Shown here piece by piece: positions 1 through 13,800 of a DNA stretch of 64,000 nt. The notes under the pieces are model-generated. The model was not told the origin of the DNA. It ran no database searches and worked only from the letters and a program-made list of their open reading frames with translations. The DNA lies in the NCBI RefSeq assembly GCF_029962835.1, contig NC_080574.1:28494001-28558000 (forward strand), given 5' to 3'. This DNA is from Magnolia sinica. Taxonomy: Eukaryota > Streptophyta > Magnoliopsida > Magnoliales > Magnoliaceae. The translations under genes and the position numbers were made by a program. Each line of letters opens with the position of its first letter. Position 1 is the stretch's first letter.

Positions 1-1194
1 CATGAGGTTACACTTGTTAACAAAAGTATGTATATGGTTAAATACGTATGGTTGGGATAGTGTGTGTATGCTAGAGTCTAATTTGAGTCAAGTTCAATTG
101 AAACTAGTGACCCCTACGCTAGGAAAATCAACTGCCTTGGTCAGCCGCTGATTGCTACAACTATCAAGCAATTTAGAAGGTGAGAGGTTAATTCTTCTGA
201 ATGAGAACTTTTTGTCTTATTCTAAGAAATTTTTTTCAGTATGATCGTAAATATAGTTTAACAATAATAACAATATAGAAAGAAAATAAAAGCTAAAAAT
301 ATTTTATTAATGAAGCATACAATATTACACTCACGATTGGCTTGAGGGATGATGATGCCCAATTCCTAATTGAGATTCGTATTGAGATGGACGATGATGA
401 TGCCCAATTATGAATTGAGATTCGTATTGAGATGGTCATGATTTACAGGGTGGTCGCATGTTCGATGTTAGATTGGAAACCGAGCTTCATGCAGAGATGG
501 AGGGGGGATCTTCGACAATCTATTCACCGCTCGATCGAAATCGGGTGTTGTGGTGAGATGGTCGGTGAGGTGATAATCTATTTGTGGCCTTAATAGGAAC
601 CAAGTACGTGATGAAGATAGTCATGATATGACCACTTATTTTTCGTCTGATGTGGATCAAACTTTGTGACGAGATGGATGGGAGAATTACATAACATGTA
701 ATAGGAAACCTCAGCATTATGTTTGAAACTAAGCAAACTAGATAAACTAAGTATTAAAAACTATAACTCCATGTCCATAGTGGATGGATAGATAAAGCAA
801 CGTAGAGCTAAGTTTGATTGTGTCGGTATTTGTTCTTCTGCCATTTAGCTCTGTGTAGTGCGGTTTATATAGGCTTTTAGGAGACGATGCTTTACGCAGT
901 TTCAGCATCATAAAAGATTTGGACAGTTGATTGTGCAAATTTCTTTAATTCTCCACATAAGCATAGCCTAATGACACATATACAAGAAATCACATATATA
1001 TCTTACTATTCCAATCTTACATGCACATTAAAAGTCTTATTGCAATATTGACGTCGCTAGACTCTTGCATAAGAAATTTTGATAAAATACTAATGTCACT
1101 GATTTCTTATATCTAAAAGAGTTGTTTTTAGTAAAAATTAGTATTTAATTATAGATAGATATTTGATTTGATGTGATATTTTTACCTTGAAAGA
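1..1194. other. Intergenic, no gene seen
   Basis: AT-rich DNA with stop codons in all frames. The only internal structure I see is a 45-bp direct tandem duplication at 348-392 and 393-437, built on a GATGATGATGCCCAATT core. No coding similarity is recognisable. Confidence 0.6.
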
Positions 1195-1520
1195 GGAAGT
1201 AAATTGCATTTTACCCTCGCCCGTCTCTAATTAGGAACAAGCATATCTGTGTGAGAAACCACCTTGATATATTTGTTTATCTACTATGTCAATTCCTTTT
1301 CTCATATCATTTTAAGGTATGATTCCAAAAATTAGACACACTGCATTAAATGCAAGACTCATTTGTGGTATGGTCTACCTCAATGTTGAATCTGCCTATG
1401 ATTTTAAGCTCATACCTTAAAATGATATAAGAAAAGGGATTGATGGTGTGGATATATGAATAAATCACGGATTTATTTGTTCTCAATTAGAGACGGTGGG
1501 GTAGGACACAATCCCCTTTA
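1195..1520. mobile_element. Foldback MITE, about 320 bp
   Basis: The two halves are imperfect reverse complements. The left arm runs from CCCGTCTCTAATTAGGAAC through TCATATCATTTTAAGGTATGA, and the right arm carries the reverse complement of both blocks (AATTAGAGACGG near 1485, CATACCTTAAAATGATAT near 1410). The inner block resembles the inner block of the GGGCCCACC foldback family elsewhere in the window (for example 32739-33140), so they may be distant relatives. No coding capacity. Element ends are approximate. Confidence 0.65.
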
Positions 1521-2523
1521 TCCAGAAAAACTTACATTTACAAGAATGCTTTGGATAGAATTTTTTTTAATAAAATTCTAACATTTATGGTCGAGCGTAC
1601 ACATCTTTAAATCCTCCCATTAAAGTTTATCTATGCAAGCATTATACTTTCCGACATTTTGACCTGGCCACACTAGCTAAAGATAATTAAGGACCAAACT
1701 AAGATCATCCCATCACTTATTTTCAGCTGTCGTTCGTGGAAGCACCACTGGATGGGCGCCGTAGATCACCATGCATGTATAACATATGTACGGTGTGGAT
1801 ATGGCTCCCCAAACTATAGCAGGTGGCATGCACACGTATGATTTGGGCCTACATTATTATTTACGAGTCACCTACTTTTAGTACATCTGGATGTGTACAA
1901 GATCCAAACCGGTCATTAAGGTTGTACTTCGGATGGAATCTTGAACCATATTCTAAATTTCGGACAGCTGGCACAATCCTAACCCTTGGATGGGAGAATC
2001 CTTTTAGAAAAGAAATATAAAACGCTTGCGTGATTTCGGTACGCTGAACAGGGCGCGACTTATTGTGACGTGGACGAGACAAGTTCATCTAGATGAGATC
2101 TAACCCGTCCATCAGGTGGGCCACCCTGTGCTTGGATGGGATCCCGAAAATCAAGTGAATTCAACGCTCATGCCGGGTGCACCATTGGAAACAGTTGCGA
2201 AGCCCCACCGTCTAAATTGTGGGATCCACCGTGGAGTGTATCCTATCCACTCATCCGAGCCCAAACCAGGATCAATGGACTCCCATAAATAAGACATTCT
2301 GAAAGTGCTCCAATGGAACGGTTCGGATTGTTCCATAAGTGTTACTTTGAGGGCCCATCGCAGGTAGAGCCTATCTGATGAACGGTTGAGATCTTGCTAA
2401 CGCTGTTGTCCAGCTAAAATCATCATAAATGATCTATAAACTAACGCATTCCAATGATTGAAGGCGTAAATAAAGGTGATGTCGGTTAATGGAGACAGCT
2501 TTTTGTTGTTGTTGGGGGGAGTT
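1521..2523. other. Intergenic, no gene seen
   Basis: Unique-looking sequence with small pieces of gtccatc/ggtgggcc vocabulary around 2090-2350 typical of the foldback repeats nearby, but no complete element can be delimited. No convincing coding frame. Confidence 0.5.
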
Positions 2524-3412
2524 TTCTGATACTCTGGCAGAGCGTGACGCTCGATACGCAGGCACTCAGAAATTGTACACGTGCAAACATTTACTCAGAT
2601 AAAGCCAGCTAAACTGTGAAATCCACTATCTTCAACTCTCATTTCCAAAATCAGGTCAACTAAGCAATCCTAACCTCTGATTCATGGACACTTGTTTGTT
2701 TGAAATAGGACCTATGATCTTTTCATTTTTAACCGTTCAATAGATGTCCACCAAACCAATAATCATATCATCAAATAAGATTAATTCCTTTTGTTCATCA
2801 TATATCAAACTGGGCCCAATAACTTGTACGGTCTGATTTGAAAGTCTTGTGTGCCACGTGTGTAATTTCTGAGTATCTTCTAGGTGCCTGCGTACCAATC
2901 CATCACGGCTTCTCTTTTTCTCTTTTTAGAATTTATCACTACTTTGGGAATGATACAACCACTCTTCACACGAGGGGAGTATCTTGCATTATTGCATTAT
3001 TGTGCACTCGCAGAATGCTTTCCGGGGTGTTATTATATTATACTATAGCTGCCTACGAAGCTTGATACGCAGGCACTCAGAAATTGTACACGTGGCATGC
3101 TAAGTTGTGGAACCCACTTTGGCTAATTCACGATCCCAAGATCATATTGGTGGAACAATCCTAACCTTTAATTCGTGGACACTTGAGAAACAGGGCTGTT
3201 GGATATCTTCCATTTTTAACCGTCCATTAAATGCGTACCGATCCCATAGCCAGATGATCAAATGAATGCAATTTAAAGTTCATCATACATCAAAGCTAGG
3301 AACCATAACCTGAACAGTTGAATATGATTTAACTGTATGCTAAGCTGCAATTCCAAGTAATTTCTAAGTGCATGCGTATCATCCATCACAGTCCGCCAGA
3401 GTATCAAAGTTT
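2524..3412. mobile_element. Cluster of inverted-repeat MITEs (GATACTCTGGC ends)
   Basis: A block beginning TGATACTCTGGC at 2527 and including GATACGCAGGCACTCAG is met in inverse orientation at about 3360-3410 (CATGCGTATCATCC, CCAGAGTATCA). A second direct copy of the left end (GATACGCAGGCACTCAG) starts near 3063, and an inverse end (TCTAGGTGCCTGCGTACC) lies near 2879-2896. The simplest reading is two related MITEs of about 370 and 350 bp side by side, or one element with an internal duplicate. A further lone end (ACAATTTCTGAGTGTACAC) lies near 3500. Non-coding. Confidence 0.6.
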
Positions 3413-5265
3413 TTCAGATGGTCTGGTTTATGGCCCATCTGAAGTGGGGCCCACGATTTGGACGGAATAATTCCAGTTGTAGCATGCAACGTGTACAATT
3501 TCTGAGTGTACACATATAAAGCACCATTGTCTGCCACGAGTTTCCAAGTTTCCAGCGTTCACACAACGAAAACAACACCTTCACGCGTTTTCTTTAAAAA
3601 AAAATAATAATAAAGTAAAATTTGTATTATAATCTCTTCGCTATTTCACGTCCATTTCACATCATTAGATTTCAAGCACTTTTAATTTTCAAAAGTCATA
3701 TATTAGTGGGGTCTAGTCTACCCGTGAGTTTTCCACCATTTGAAAAATGGTGCAGCTCATACACCTCACCTGTCGCACCAAGGTTACAGCGTATGGCTAA
3801 AATCACACTGACCAAGAAATCCTAACCGTCCAATTAATGTTTTTCAAATGGAAAGTTAAAAATAAAATCACACATCAGTTGTCACACCAATTAAGGGTTG
3901 TTGAATTTGGACAGTCAACTATACCCATATATTAGTATGTGGGTAGACGAGTAAGCGCGTAACCGATTTGAAAATCGTAACAGTCATATTATACTCCGTG
4001 AGCTTATCACAAGACAAAATAAATTAAAATAAGGGGAAAAAAAAAAAATCTTTTTGAAATTTCTGGGTGACGAATTAAACTAGCATAGCCGTAGTTTTAG
4101 GTCATGGAATCATGGATTCGATCTCAGCTTACTCACAAAAAAATAAAAAGGGAAAGAAAAAGAAATGAAGAAAATATTCTATTTTTCTGCGTTTTAGAGC
4201 TCTTGAGTAAAAGAGGAAGGTTGACATCAAGGTTTAAAGTATAGTCCAAAACTGCTATGTATCGCCCGTGAATGATACACGGCTGTATCGGCCCAAACCA
4301 TTCTAATAAAGGGATGATACCTGTAGTGTAGATGATGAATGACATCATTGTAAAGCTTTTGCTAATTTAGCATTTGAAAGCCAATCCTATTTGTTGGGAG
4401 AAAGAGTCAAATGATGATGATGATGATTTATGGGAATGCACGATCGCCGCCGACATGTCGCTTTTGCAGTACATCCATACCATGAAAAAGTAGGCCCCGC
4501 CATGAAGATCATCCATCTGGAAAATCAGGCTGACCCACTCTATAGGTGGGCAGCACCAGTTACATGGAGTCACGACTGTTAGCTGTCCATTGATTCCAAT
4601 GGAATGGTCCATCTGATGAAGCTGGACCTTGTGCCAGGTGATATTAATGGTGGGGGGTACCATTTTCATTGCAAGGACGTCCTGCACAGGTGGCATGTCG
4701 GTAGGGAATGATGGTATAGCAACACAAGTTGTGGTGCCGTTGTCTGTAGGTCATCAGTTGTCTGAATGAATTGTATTACTAGAGATCGAATGCGATGTGC
4801 ATGGAAATCTTTTTGTGTGCATCTTATGTAGGTATTTTTATATTCATGCTGTGGATATGCTTAGAATTCAAATGCATGCGAGGAATCTTCCGATTGACTG
4901 GAAAAGTTACGCAGGCACATCATAGGCCCTAGTTATTTAATATATAAATCACACAAAAAGACATGCAAGCATAGCATGCATTTTCAGCATGAATATATGC
5001 ATATATCAATGTACTTATGTTCCATGCTTATGTACAGTATGTAGATACTCCGAAAATGGCCTCCTTTTTCACTTTTTTTTTTTCTTCTTCTTCTTCTTGT
5101 TTCTCTTCAATTTTCATTGTTCTTGGAGTGATCCTAGCCTAATCTTAATGTACCTTGTGCACTCTTATAGGATTAAAGAACTCGATTTAGGTGCTTTGGA
5201 TAGTCCAGGCTCCTTTGACCATTTTGGAGAAAATTTGAAAAAAGAGCAAGTATTCAAAAAATAAA
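3413..5265. other. Intergenic, no gene seen
   Basis: AT-rich with poly-T and CTT microsatellite tracts (5070-5100) and scattered short fragments of foldback-type sequence (4490-4690). No coding frame has a recognisable product. Confidence 0.5.
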
Positions 5266-7270
5266 TAAATTTAATATTGATGGAATAGATGTACAAATCC
5301 ATGCCTTAGATTAGTGATTTTAATCTTGATTTTGTATTTGTTATTTTTGGATGAACAGTGACGGTCAAGAAAAATCCTAAAAGAGAGGCAAATCAAGGGA
5401 GGAAATTGTTTCTGCTCGCTCACATGTGCACCAGTTCCCACAAGAACTTGTGATAACTTTTTGGATCAGGGTAAAAGTTGAGCCCGGTGGGTTTCACGAG
5501 GTGTTGCATCATGTGAACCATTCAGATTTTGGGTTTACATTACATGAGATGAGTTCTCAAAAAGTTCTCACTAGTCCTCATGAGAACCGGTGCGTAGGTG
5601 GGCATTTCACTGGTGTGCATGTGAGTTCGTGAGAAATTTTTGAGAACTTGTCTCATGTGATGTGAGCCCAAATTCTGAACGGTCCACGTGATGCAGCGCC
5701 CCATGAAACCTAAGGCCCAACTTTCACCCTGATCCAAAACTCTGGTGCACCCATGAGCATGACTATATGCATATATAGACACACACACAGACCAAATCAC
5801 AAACTACACCAAAGTTGCCGCTTTTTCGTGGGGATTTACCCATCACAGAGATGCACAGAGCAACAGAAAAAATTTCATATATCCCTTTTCCACTCAATCC
5901 AGAAACAAGAGCGGACATTATTCTGGTTCGTCTATATATATATATATAATTGGCTGATTTCTGTATAAACAGTTACTATCAAGAAAAATTCTCAAAAAAT
6001 GTATTTTTTAATATTAATTGTAAATGGTTGGAATAGATGTAGAATGATTAGATGTATAAATTCATGCCTTAGATTAGTAATTAAAATCCCATTTTGCTCT
6101 CTTTTTGTACTTTTTTATATATTTTTTCAACTGATTTTCGAATGAATAGCGACTATCAAGAAAATTCCTCTAAAATTGTTTTATTAATATTGATTGTAGA
6201 TGGTTGAAATTGATGTAGAATGTATAACTTCATGCTTTTGATTAGTCATTAAAATCCGATATTTTTTGTATATTTTATTTTTGTCCTATTTTCAGACGGA
6301 CAGTGATGGTCAAGAAAAAATCCCAAAAATGTTTTTTTTATTATTTAATATTGATTATTGTAAATGATTGGAATAGATGTATGATGAATAAACATACAAA
6401 TCTGTGCCTCAAATTAGTCATTAAAATCCCTATTCTTTCTTTTGTTTTCGACTAATTTTTGGATGAACAGTGACTGTCAAGAAAAATCCCCAAAAATGTC
6501 TTCTTCTTTTTTTTCTTTTTTTCTTTTTTAAAAAATATTGATTGCAGATGGTTGCAATAGATGTAAAAATCTTATTTTGTATTTTTCTATTTTCAAATGA
6601 ATAGCAACTGTCAAGAAAAATCCCCCAAAATGTTTTTTTTCTTTAATATTGATTGTGAATGGATGGAATAGATGTACAAATTCATGCCTTACATTAGTCA
6701 TTAAAATCTAATTTTGAACTTTTTATATATTTTATTTTTGACTTCTTTTTGGATTAATAGTAACTGTCAAGAAAAATCCCCCTTTTTTTGTTTATATTGA
6801 TTGTAAATGATTAGAATAGATATATAGGATAGAAGGCACACAAATTCATACCTTAGATTAGTCACTTTTTCCTTGATTTCTTTTTTTTTTTTCAACTGCT
6901 TTTCGGATGAACAATGACTGCCATGATTATTATTATTTTTTTAATGCTTGATATTGATTGTAAATGGTTGAAATAGATGTACAAAAACATGCCTTAAATT
7001 AACCATTAAAATCTCATTTTGTATTTTTTATATTCTTTAAATTTTCGATTGATTTTCAAACGAATAGTCTGTCAAGAAAAATCCAAATAAAAATATATAA
7101 AAAAAATATTGAGTGTAAATTATTGGAATAGATGTAGGATGGATAAATGTACAAATTCATGCCTTATATTAGTCATTTTATTTCCTTTCATTATATTATT
7201 TTTTGACTGATTTTCCGATGAATAGTGATTGTCAAGAAAGATCTCCAAAAATGTATTTTCAGTTGTATAA
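5266..7270 (+). repeat. Degenerate AT-rich tandem array, about 155-bp unit
   Basis: About ten diverged head-to-tail units. Each carries, in order, AATATTGATTGTAAATGG, AATAGATGTACAAATTCATG, a block related to CCTTAGATTAGTCATTAAAA, and a block related to GAATAGTGACTGTCAAGAAA followed by AATCCC. Unit starts are near 5268, 6010, 6186, 6347, 6534, 6644, 6793, 6950 and 7105, so the period ranges from about 110 to 190 bp, mainly through poly-T length changes. The gap between the first two units is filled by the foldback MITE at 5424-5752 and flanking sequence. No coding capacity. Confidence 0.8.
5424..5752. mobile_element. Foldback MITE, about 330 bp, inside the tandem array
   Basis: Near-complete palindrome with arms of about 140 bp. 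Left: GTGCACCAGTTCCC, GGATCAGGGTAAAAGTTG, GAGTTCTCAAAAAGTTCTCA. Right: the reverse complements, ending CTGGTGCAC at 5750. It interrupts the 155-bp array, so it is younger than the array. Ends are approximate and I could not settle a target-site duplication. Confidence 0.7.
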
Positions 7271-7911
7271 ATGTAAATAATTATTTGTCACATTATCAGT
7301 GTTAAGTTCATGGTAATATAATCTTATCATTGATATTAGATATTTAGAAATTTAAATATAGGATTTTTGCAGTCAATCTAAGCATGTCAAGTTCATAAAA
7401 TCATCAGACATGTAGAAACAACATTCTCACCAAAGAGTGGACCGTTACACTGTCATAAACATGAATAAAACAAGACAAAAGTGCATATTTGGAATCCACT
7501 AAATATTTGAAAATTTTCCCTTTTTTTTGTCAGATTGTTTTGACAAGAAAAGAAGAAGAAGAAGAAGAAGACCATTATAGGGGCATAATAGCTGTTACAC
7601 CTCCCATGTTGGCCATTGCACATAACGGTACAGCAGGGACCTTTACACCCACTGATACTGCTATAGCACATCTTGGCCTTGATAGAAAGCACGTGTTCAT
7701 TGAGCTATTTGCTTCATTGCATGTGCATCTATGTATATTTTTAGGTGGATCAAGCACATGTGTAGCATTACGATAGTTCTAATATGTAGAGATGTGGGAA
7801 ATGGGAAAATTCTACATGCATGATGCATCAAACCTAGACTGCAATGATCTGAGTCACATCGAGACTAAAAACATTCTATTAACACATTTTCATGCACACT
7901 GATGTAACTGT
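7271..7911. other. 3' flank of the EAPP-type gene, with an interspersed repeat
   Basis: Lies downstream of the EAPP-type stop codon on the minus strand and should include its 3' UTR. About 7417-7640 is roughly 70% similar by eye to 59883-60050 (shared ACAACATTCT.ACCAAAGA, TGCATATTTG and a GAA-rich tract followed by a gttaca block), so it is a dispersed repeat of unknown class. No separate gene. Confidence 0.5.
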
Positions 7912-10820
7912 TCAAGGCTCACTAGGAAGAACATTAAAGAAATGATAAACCTCATCTTCATCAAAGACTCCGACTTCTGAAGAGCAAACCGAACAGCACA
8001 CGGGCCTGAACACTGCATCCTTCTCAAGCTCGCTAGAATTAATGTGGCTGTTGGTCCTCTTCAGTTTCTGTTTTTGTTGCCGCAGTATTTGATTTGTCAT
8101 GATCTTGCAGTTGACTACGAACATGGCCCTGAATTGGGTCAGGTACTTCTCATGCCTACAAGGTAAAGGCTGCTATCAGTGTGGATAATAAAATACACCA
8201 GATTGAAAGTAAATACAGATAAATACATGATCTTGCTCATCACAGGTTGCTTGGAACTGGGAAGAACCCATGTAACTTGAAGAAGGTATCAGGTGCTGGA
8301 CACAACGTTTTAAGACTCGGGAACTTGGAACCGACTTGCTCAGGTCTTGAGACAAGTTGCAACTTGGTTGAGTTGGACAAGTCACCACATATTCCTCTAC
8401 TGGACTCATAATGCCAAACAAGGTCGCACTCAACCAAGTCTGAGTCGACTGGGATGAGTCACATCAGATTCAGACGAGTCATCAACCGCTGGTTGGAAAT
8501 GGCTAGCATGCAAGTCAAGCTGTATGGTGGTATTATCATGAAGATAGTGTTTCACTAAAGCCAAATCCAATTAGTTGGGAGTTGGGACAAGGCTTAGATG
8601 AAGGCATTCTTTTCCACAAGTACAAAATGAATGTAGTGGATGCTAATTGCAAATAGGAATAGCAATGGGCCAGGGTCCAGGTCAGTCCGACCCAATTCTT
8701 AATCGGGCACTCGGTCCTGGTCTGTCCAGCAATCGGGACTTGATTTCAGGCCCATGTGTGACCATTACAACTGTAAATGATCTGTACCCATGCTCAGTTC
8801 AGCTTCAATACTAAGTTTTGCAAAACCTAGGCTCTTTACGAATCAGGCCGGTTCCTGACCCACAGGCCTCTGTTACAGGCCCAAGCCTAACACGTATCAA
8901 GCCAAGTCCTAAAACCCGATGGGCCAGCACAGCCCATTGCCATGCACATCTCAGTTGCCATACCCAGATGCCCCCCACACGTGCAAGATCCAGGCTCTTC
9001 ATCAGGTGTTCTCCACCATTGATGCGTCCAGCACCAACAATTTCCAGCATGCCTGCCCATCAGGTGGGCCAAACATTCACTGAATGTCGGTCCTGTTTTT
9101 TTTTTAAACATCAATTTCTTTTGGTCAACGCGTGGGCTGACCTGATGATATCAATTTCCATCAGACTGGCCTGATTTAAGGGGCCAGAGCAAACTAACAC
9201 TTGGGCCACCAGATGAACAGCCAAGATCTGGCAGAAATGCTACATTGGAAAGTGGAGACATCTGGGTTTAGCAACTACAGATGCATACCTGCAAGGAGCA
9301 CTTCCCAACCATCTCGGTTTAGCAAACTGAAAAACAACTTGTCTATCCACCCACCAACTATTCCAAATCAGCCATGTTAGAAATGATCTTCTCAAAAACA
9401 TAAGAACCTCAAGAGTGAATTCAGCTGAAACAAGAATCGATCACAAACTTAACAATTGGATTTAAGCCTCATATGCAGAAGAAAAGAGCCTGATAGAAGT
9501 GCTGGTGGAAAGTAACTTCTGGACACAGCACAGCAATCTCTAAAGAACAGAAAAACAAGCTCTCAACACAAACCTCATATTAAGTAATGAATCTCAATCA
9601 AATATGAACACTAACACCAATTCTATCAACCCTACTAATCATTGTCATTGTCGTCATCTAAGCCTTACCCCAATTAACTGAGGTCAGCTACATGAATCCT
9701 CATCTGCTATCCCACTATATCAATGATCATCTCTTCAGTGAAACCATTGGTCATCAAGTCCTTTCTTACTACCTCCACCCATAACCTTTTGGGCCTTCCT
9801 ATTGTCCCTTTATAGCCTTCAACTTGAACCAACTCACTCATTTTAACTGGTACAGTTCTTGGTCACCATTATATGGCCAAACCATCCAAGTCTACCTTCC
9901 CTCATCCTATCACCTATTGGTGCTACTTTAAAGTTCCCTTGAATGCATTCATTTCTATTTCTATCCTTAATCGTCTTGCCACTCATCGATCTAAAAATCC
10001 TCATTTCAGCTACAGACTCATCCTACGAGCAAATTGTTCCTTTAAAAACATTTTGCCCCATAAAGCATGAATGGTCTTACAGCTATCCAATAAAATATTC
10101 CCTTCAGTTTCATTTGTACGCAGCAATCACATAAAACTGCAGAGGCACGTCTCCACTTCATCCACCCAACTTTAATTCCATGAGAAACATCCTTCCCAAT
10201 CACTATCAACTCTATGAATGCAGCTGTTTTTAGTACGTATCGGTGTTCCAATACAAGAACAGCTCAGCCAAACCAGATGGCATGGTAGCTTCTACAATTA
10301 GCAAGGGTGATCAAAATCCAAAGCAGAACAAGTTTGATGAGGACATCACATCACGTACACCTTTGCATACGTATCAGATGAGGAGGTGGGCCGCACCGAT
10401 TTCTTTGTGACTAGGCGAGTACCCATGATCATGTTGAAGACTCCATGTGCATGTGCAAGCATCTGGAAGACCCCACACTAGAAAGATGCACATGGGTTGC
10501 TTTAGTGAGTGATTTGGACCGTCGAATTTGAAGGGCATGACGATCTGGCCGTTGGATCGCATGGATTACATGATCAGGTCATTAATCGTGGACTATTTTC
10601 ATCGTCATTGGTTTAGGATTTAGTTGATGATTGATTTATGCTTTGGACACCTTTTGAGTGATTTTACTTGATTTTGCATTACATTAGGGTTATCTTGGTC
10701 AAAATTCACTAAACAGGGTTTAATTTGTAATTTTGGAAAAGGTCTTGAGGCCATATAAAGAGGGGGGGGACCTCCTCATTATTTAGTTTTGTGGAAAAAA
10801 AAAAAAGAAAAGAAAAGAAA

Positions 10821-10862
<42 letters not shown>

Positions 10863-13800
10863 TCCTTTGTTTTCTTCTCCGATCTTCATGTGATGTGAGG
10901 GTGTTTTCCATTTGAATTGGAAGGAAGATCGTTGCGAAGCTTATCTTCATCAACGGAAGTTCAAGGCTTCCTTCCATCCCCACACTCTCATCTCTTTATC
11001 AACAATTGAGGTATTCCTGCAAGTTCTTTGTTTCTTCTTCCCCCTTTCTCCAAATCCATCAACAACCTTCATATCTTCATCTTTTATACATTACTTAACA
11101 AGCCGAACCCTATAAACCCAAAACCCAACCTACCTAGCCCACATGTGTGACTGTATGGCCACACGTGTGAACCCATAGAGTTGGTCGTATGGCCTCACCC
11201 TTGCTCCTTTAGCTTTCCATTGCCCATACAACAAAACCCTACATTCTCTTGTCCAAACCCTAACGCTAAACCTAGAAATCCCAAATCTTCTTATTTTCCC
11301 AAATTATCAAACCATAATTCTTCACAATCTTCAATTAAACCCAAATCCCTACATTCCATCCAAAACCCTAATTCCCTCATCCTAGTACCTAAACCCTTTA
11401 TCCCATTTACCCAATTTACCCCATTAACCATAATTCCAAGTTTTCCCCACTTTTCCTAAACCCTAATCTCACCCTAGGTAGTATTAGGCCTTCCTCTTTG
11501 AAATAGGCTTAACCCTATGTTATTTGGATGTTTTTACATCCATTAGATCTTATTTCCCCTTATTTTAATGGTCTTATAGGATGATGTTTGACAACCTAGG
11601 CTTGAATTATATGTGATCTCTTTTTGGAATCTTGGTATTTGCAATGACGATAGCAAGTTTTGTAATTTTTATTAATTAATTTAATTTTGTTGATTGATCT
11701 CTCACAATATTTGAGTTCATGCATTGGTCCTACATCAAAGTTGGCCAGTAGTGAGGAGAAAACACCCGGGTCTAAATAAAAAAAAACAAGCCAATAGCTT
11801 GAGCTCTCCATTAACATCCAAACAATTGAGTCTAGACACTCCTTTGTTTAGGGGTAGTTTGGCACCTTGGATTTGGGTGGTTTGAGGGGATTTGAGGGGA
11901 TTTCAAATCCCCTGGTATGTTTGGCACCATAAAGTAACCGGGGGTTTCAAATCCCCTCAAAGAAGGGGTTTGAAATCCACGGTGAAAGCTTGGATTACAT
12001 CTAAAATCCTTCCAAGAGTTGCATGTGTAACATGTGTGTCACTAGACTATTAATCTATTGGGCACATGGCCCACTAATGATATCCCAAAACAATTAGATT
12101 ATCAATTGCATATTTGCATCACTATAATTATTTTAATACGATGATCTGCGTCGTCCAAACATTGTCCATGTAAATCAATGGTTAAAATGGTTGGTTAGTC
12201 ACTCAAATGTGATCTTGTGCTTGTGGCCCATCTGAGACTTGGAATTTCATCATTTTCGGGCAAAGTATATATTTCAACGGGCTTATTACAACCATTGTGT
12301 CAAACATTACATACATACACTAATTAGAGATATTAAAGTTGATTTAGTAATTAAATTCAAACCCCTATAAATATACTATGCATAGCTACTTTTGGATTAC
12401 AGGGGATTCTGAATCCAAGCTGCCAAACACAACAAGAGGATTTCAAATCCAGGGGGTTCCAAATCCAAACTCCCAAACAAGCCCTTAGTGTTGTTGCTTC
12501 AAGTGAGATTTGCTTCAAACTAGATTAAAGACTCAAAAGTAAACTATCCATAATGGTGATGATGATAATAAAAGGACTCCAAAGATCACCAAGTTAACTT
12601 GATGCAGACTTGGGTTTATTAAAGGGATAACTCCTTTTCTTTAAACCCTAGAGAACTCCAATGAGTACTCACGAAAACGGAGAGAGAGAGAGAGAGAGAG
12701 AGGAAATTTTTGAAAATTAGACTATAGGAAATGCATTTCAAACTCAATAGCAGCCAGTAGTCACCTATGTACGAGTCAACTCAGACTCGGGTCATCAGAG
12801 TCCAAACCTAGTTTCAAGTTTTTAAACCTTAATTAAAATTTGATTAGCTTGAGACTATCAAGATACATCTACTACATAGCTTAGGTTAGACATCTTCTCT
12901 TCGTTCGGTCCGAATGAAAAAAAAAAAAAAACCATGAAAACAATCAGAGGCATGGAAACAAGTCACAGGCCAAACAAAGACCCCATGCCTGAGGTAGTTA
13001 AATCACAAATACCTCCATTGAAACTATGCTACTCACCGAACAGCTCGCTCTACCATGAGCAGGTTGAATAATACGAGCCTATGAGAAATGGAAACAACCA
13101 AATGGCCAATACAAATATCAAACCCTTACCTTATCTGTCGGGTACAAAGGGAAGTTCAAGCAGGGGCAGGGGATATCGAATCCATACCTTTAAAGACAAA
13201 AGGATATCAACACCAACCAAAAGATAGATAGACAAGATTAATCAATCACACTAGTAGGGGGCGGCAACTAAAGAGGTAGCAAGGGGAACCGCAATTGCAG
13301 GAAAAGGTTCAACCCTACTATAGGCGACATATCGCCAGGTAGCATAGGTCTTAAAGCGACAACCAAGTTAACCCGCTCTGCTGTCATCCACAACAATGTT
13401 TTAAATATCGACAATATCGGCCGTTATATCCCACAATATATCTTGTATCCCACCTGTGCAATACGAAACGCACAGATAGTGCTAATATATCCCACATGTT
13501 CGATCTAGTGAGCATTTTCAATTTCTTATCCCTTTTTTTGTTAAAATTATGTCAAATCAGTGTTAAATGGTTACAAATCAAGGAGTTGAGCTTTGATTTC
13601 GATATTCATTGGTTCTTCATGTTCTCCATGTTTTTTTTCAAAATTTTCCTTCAACTAGCTATCAATTGAGACTAATTTCTAAGTATTTAAGAGTATTTGA
13701 TGGAATGATCATTACATGCATTCTAATTTCAAATTTTGAGAGTAGGTGGTCCAATTTGGGAAAATTTCGAATTTTCTCCCAAATTGTTGCACTCCAAACA

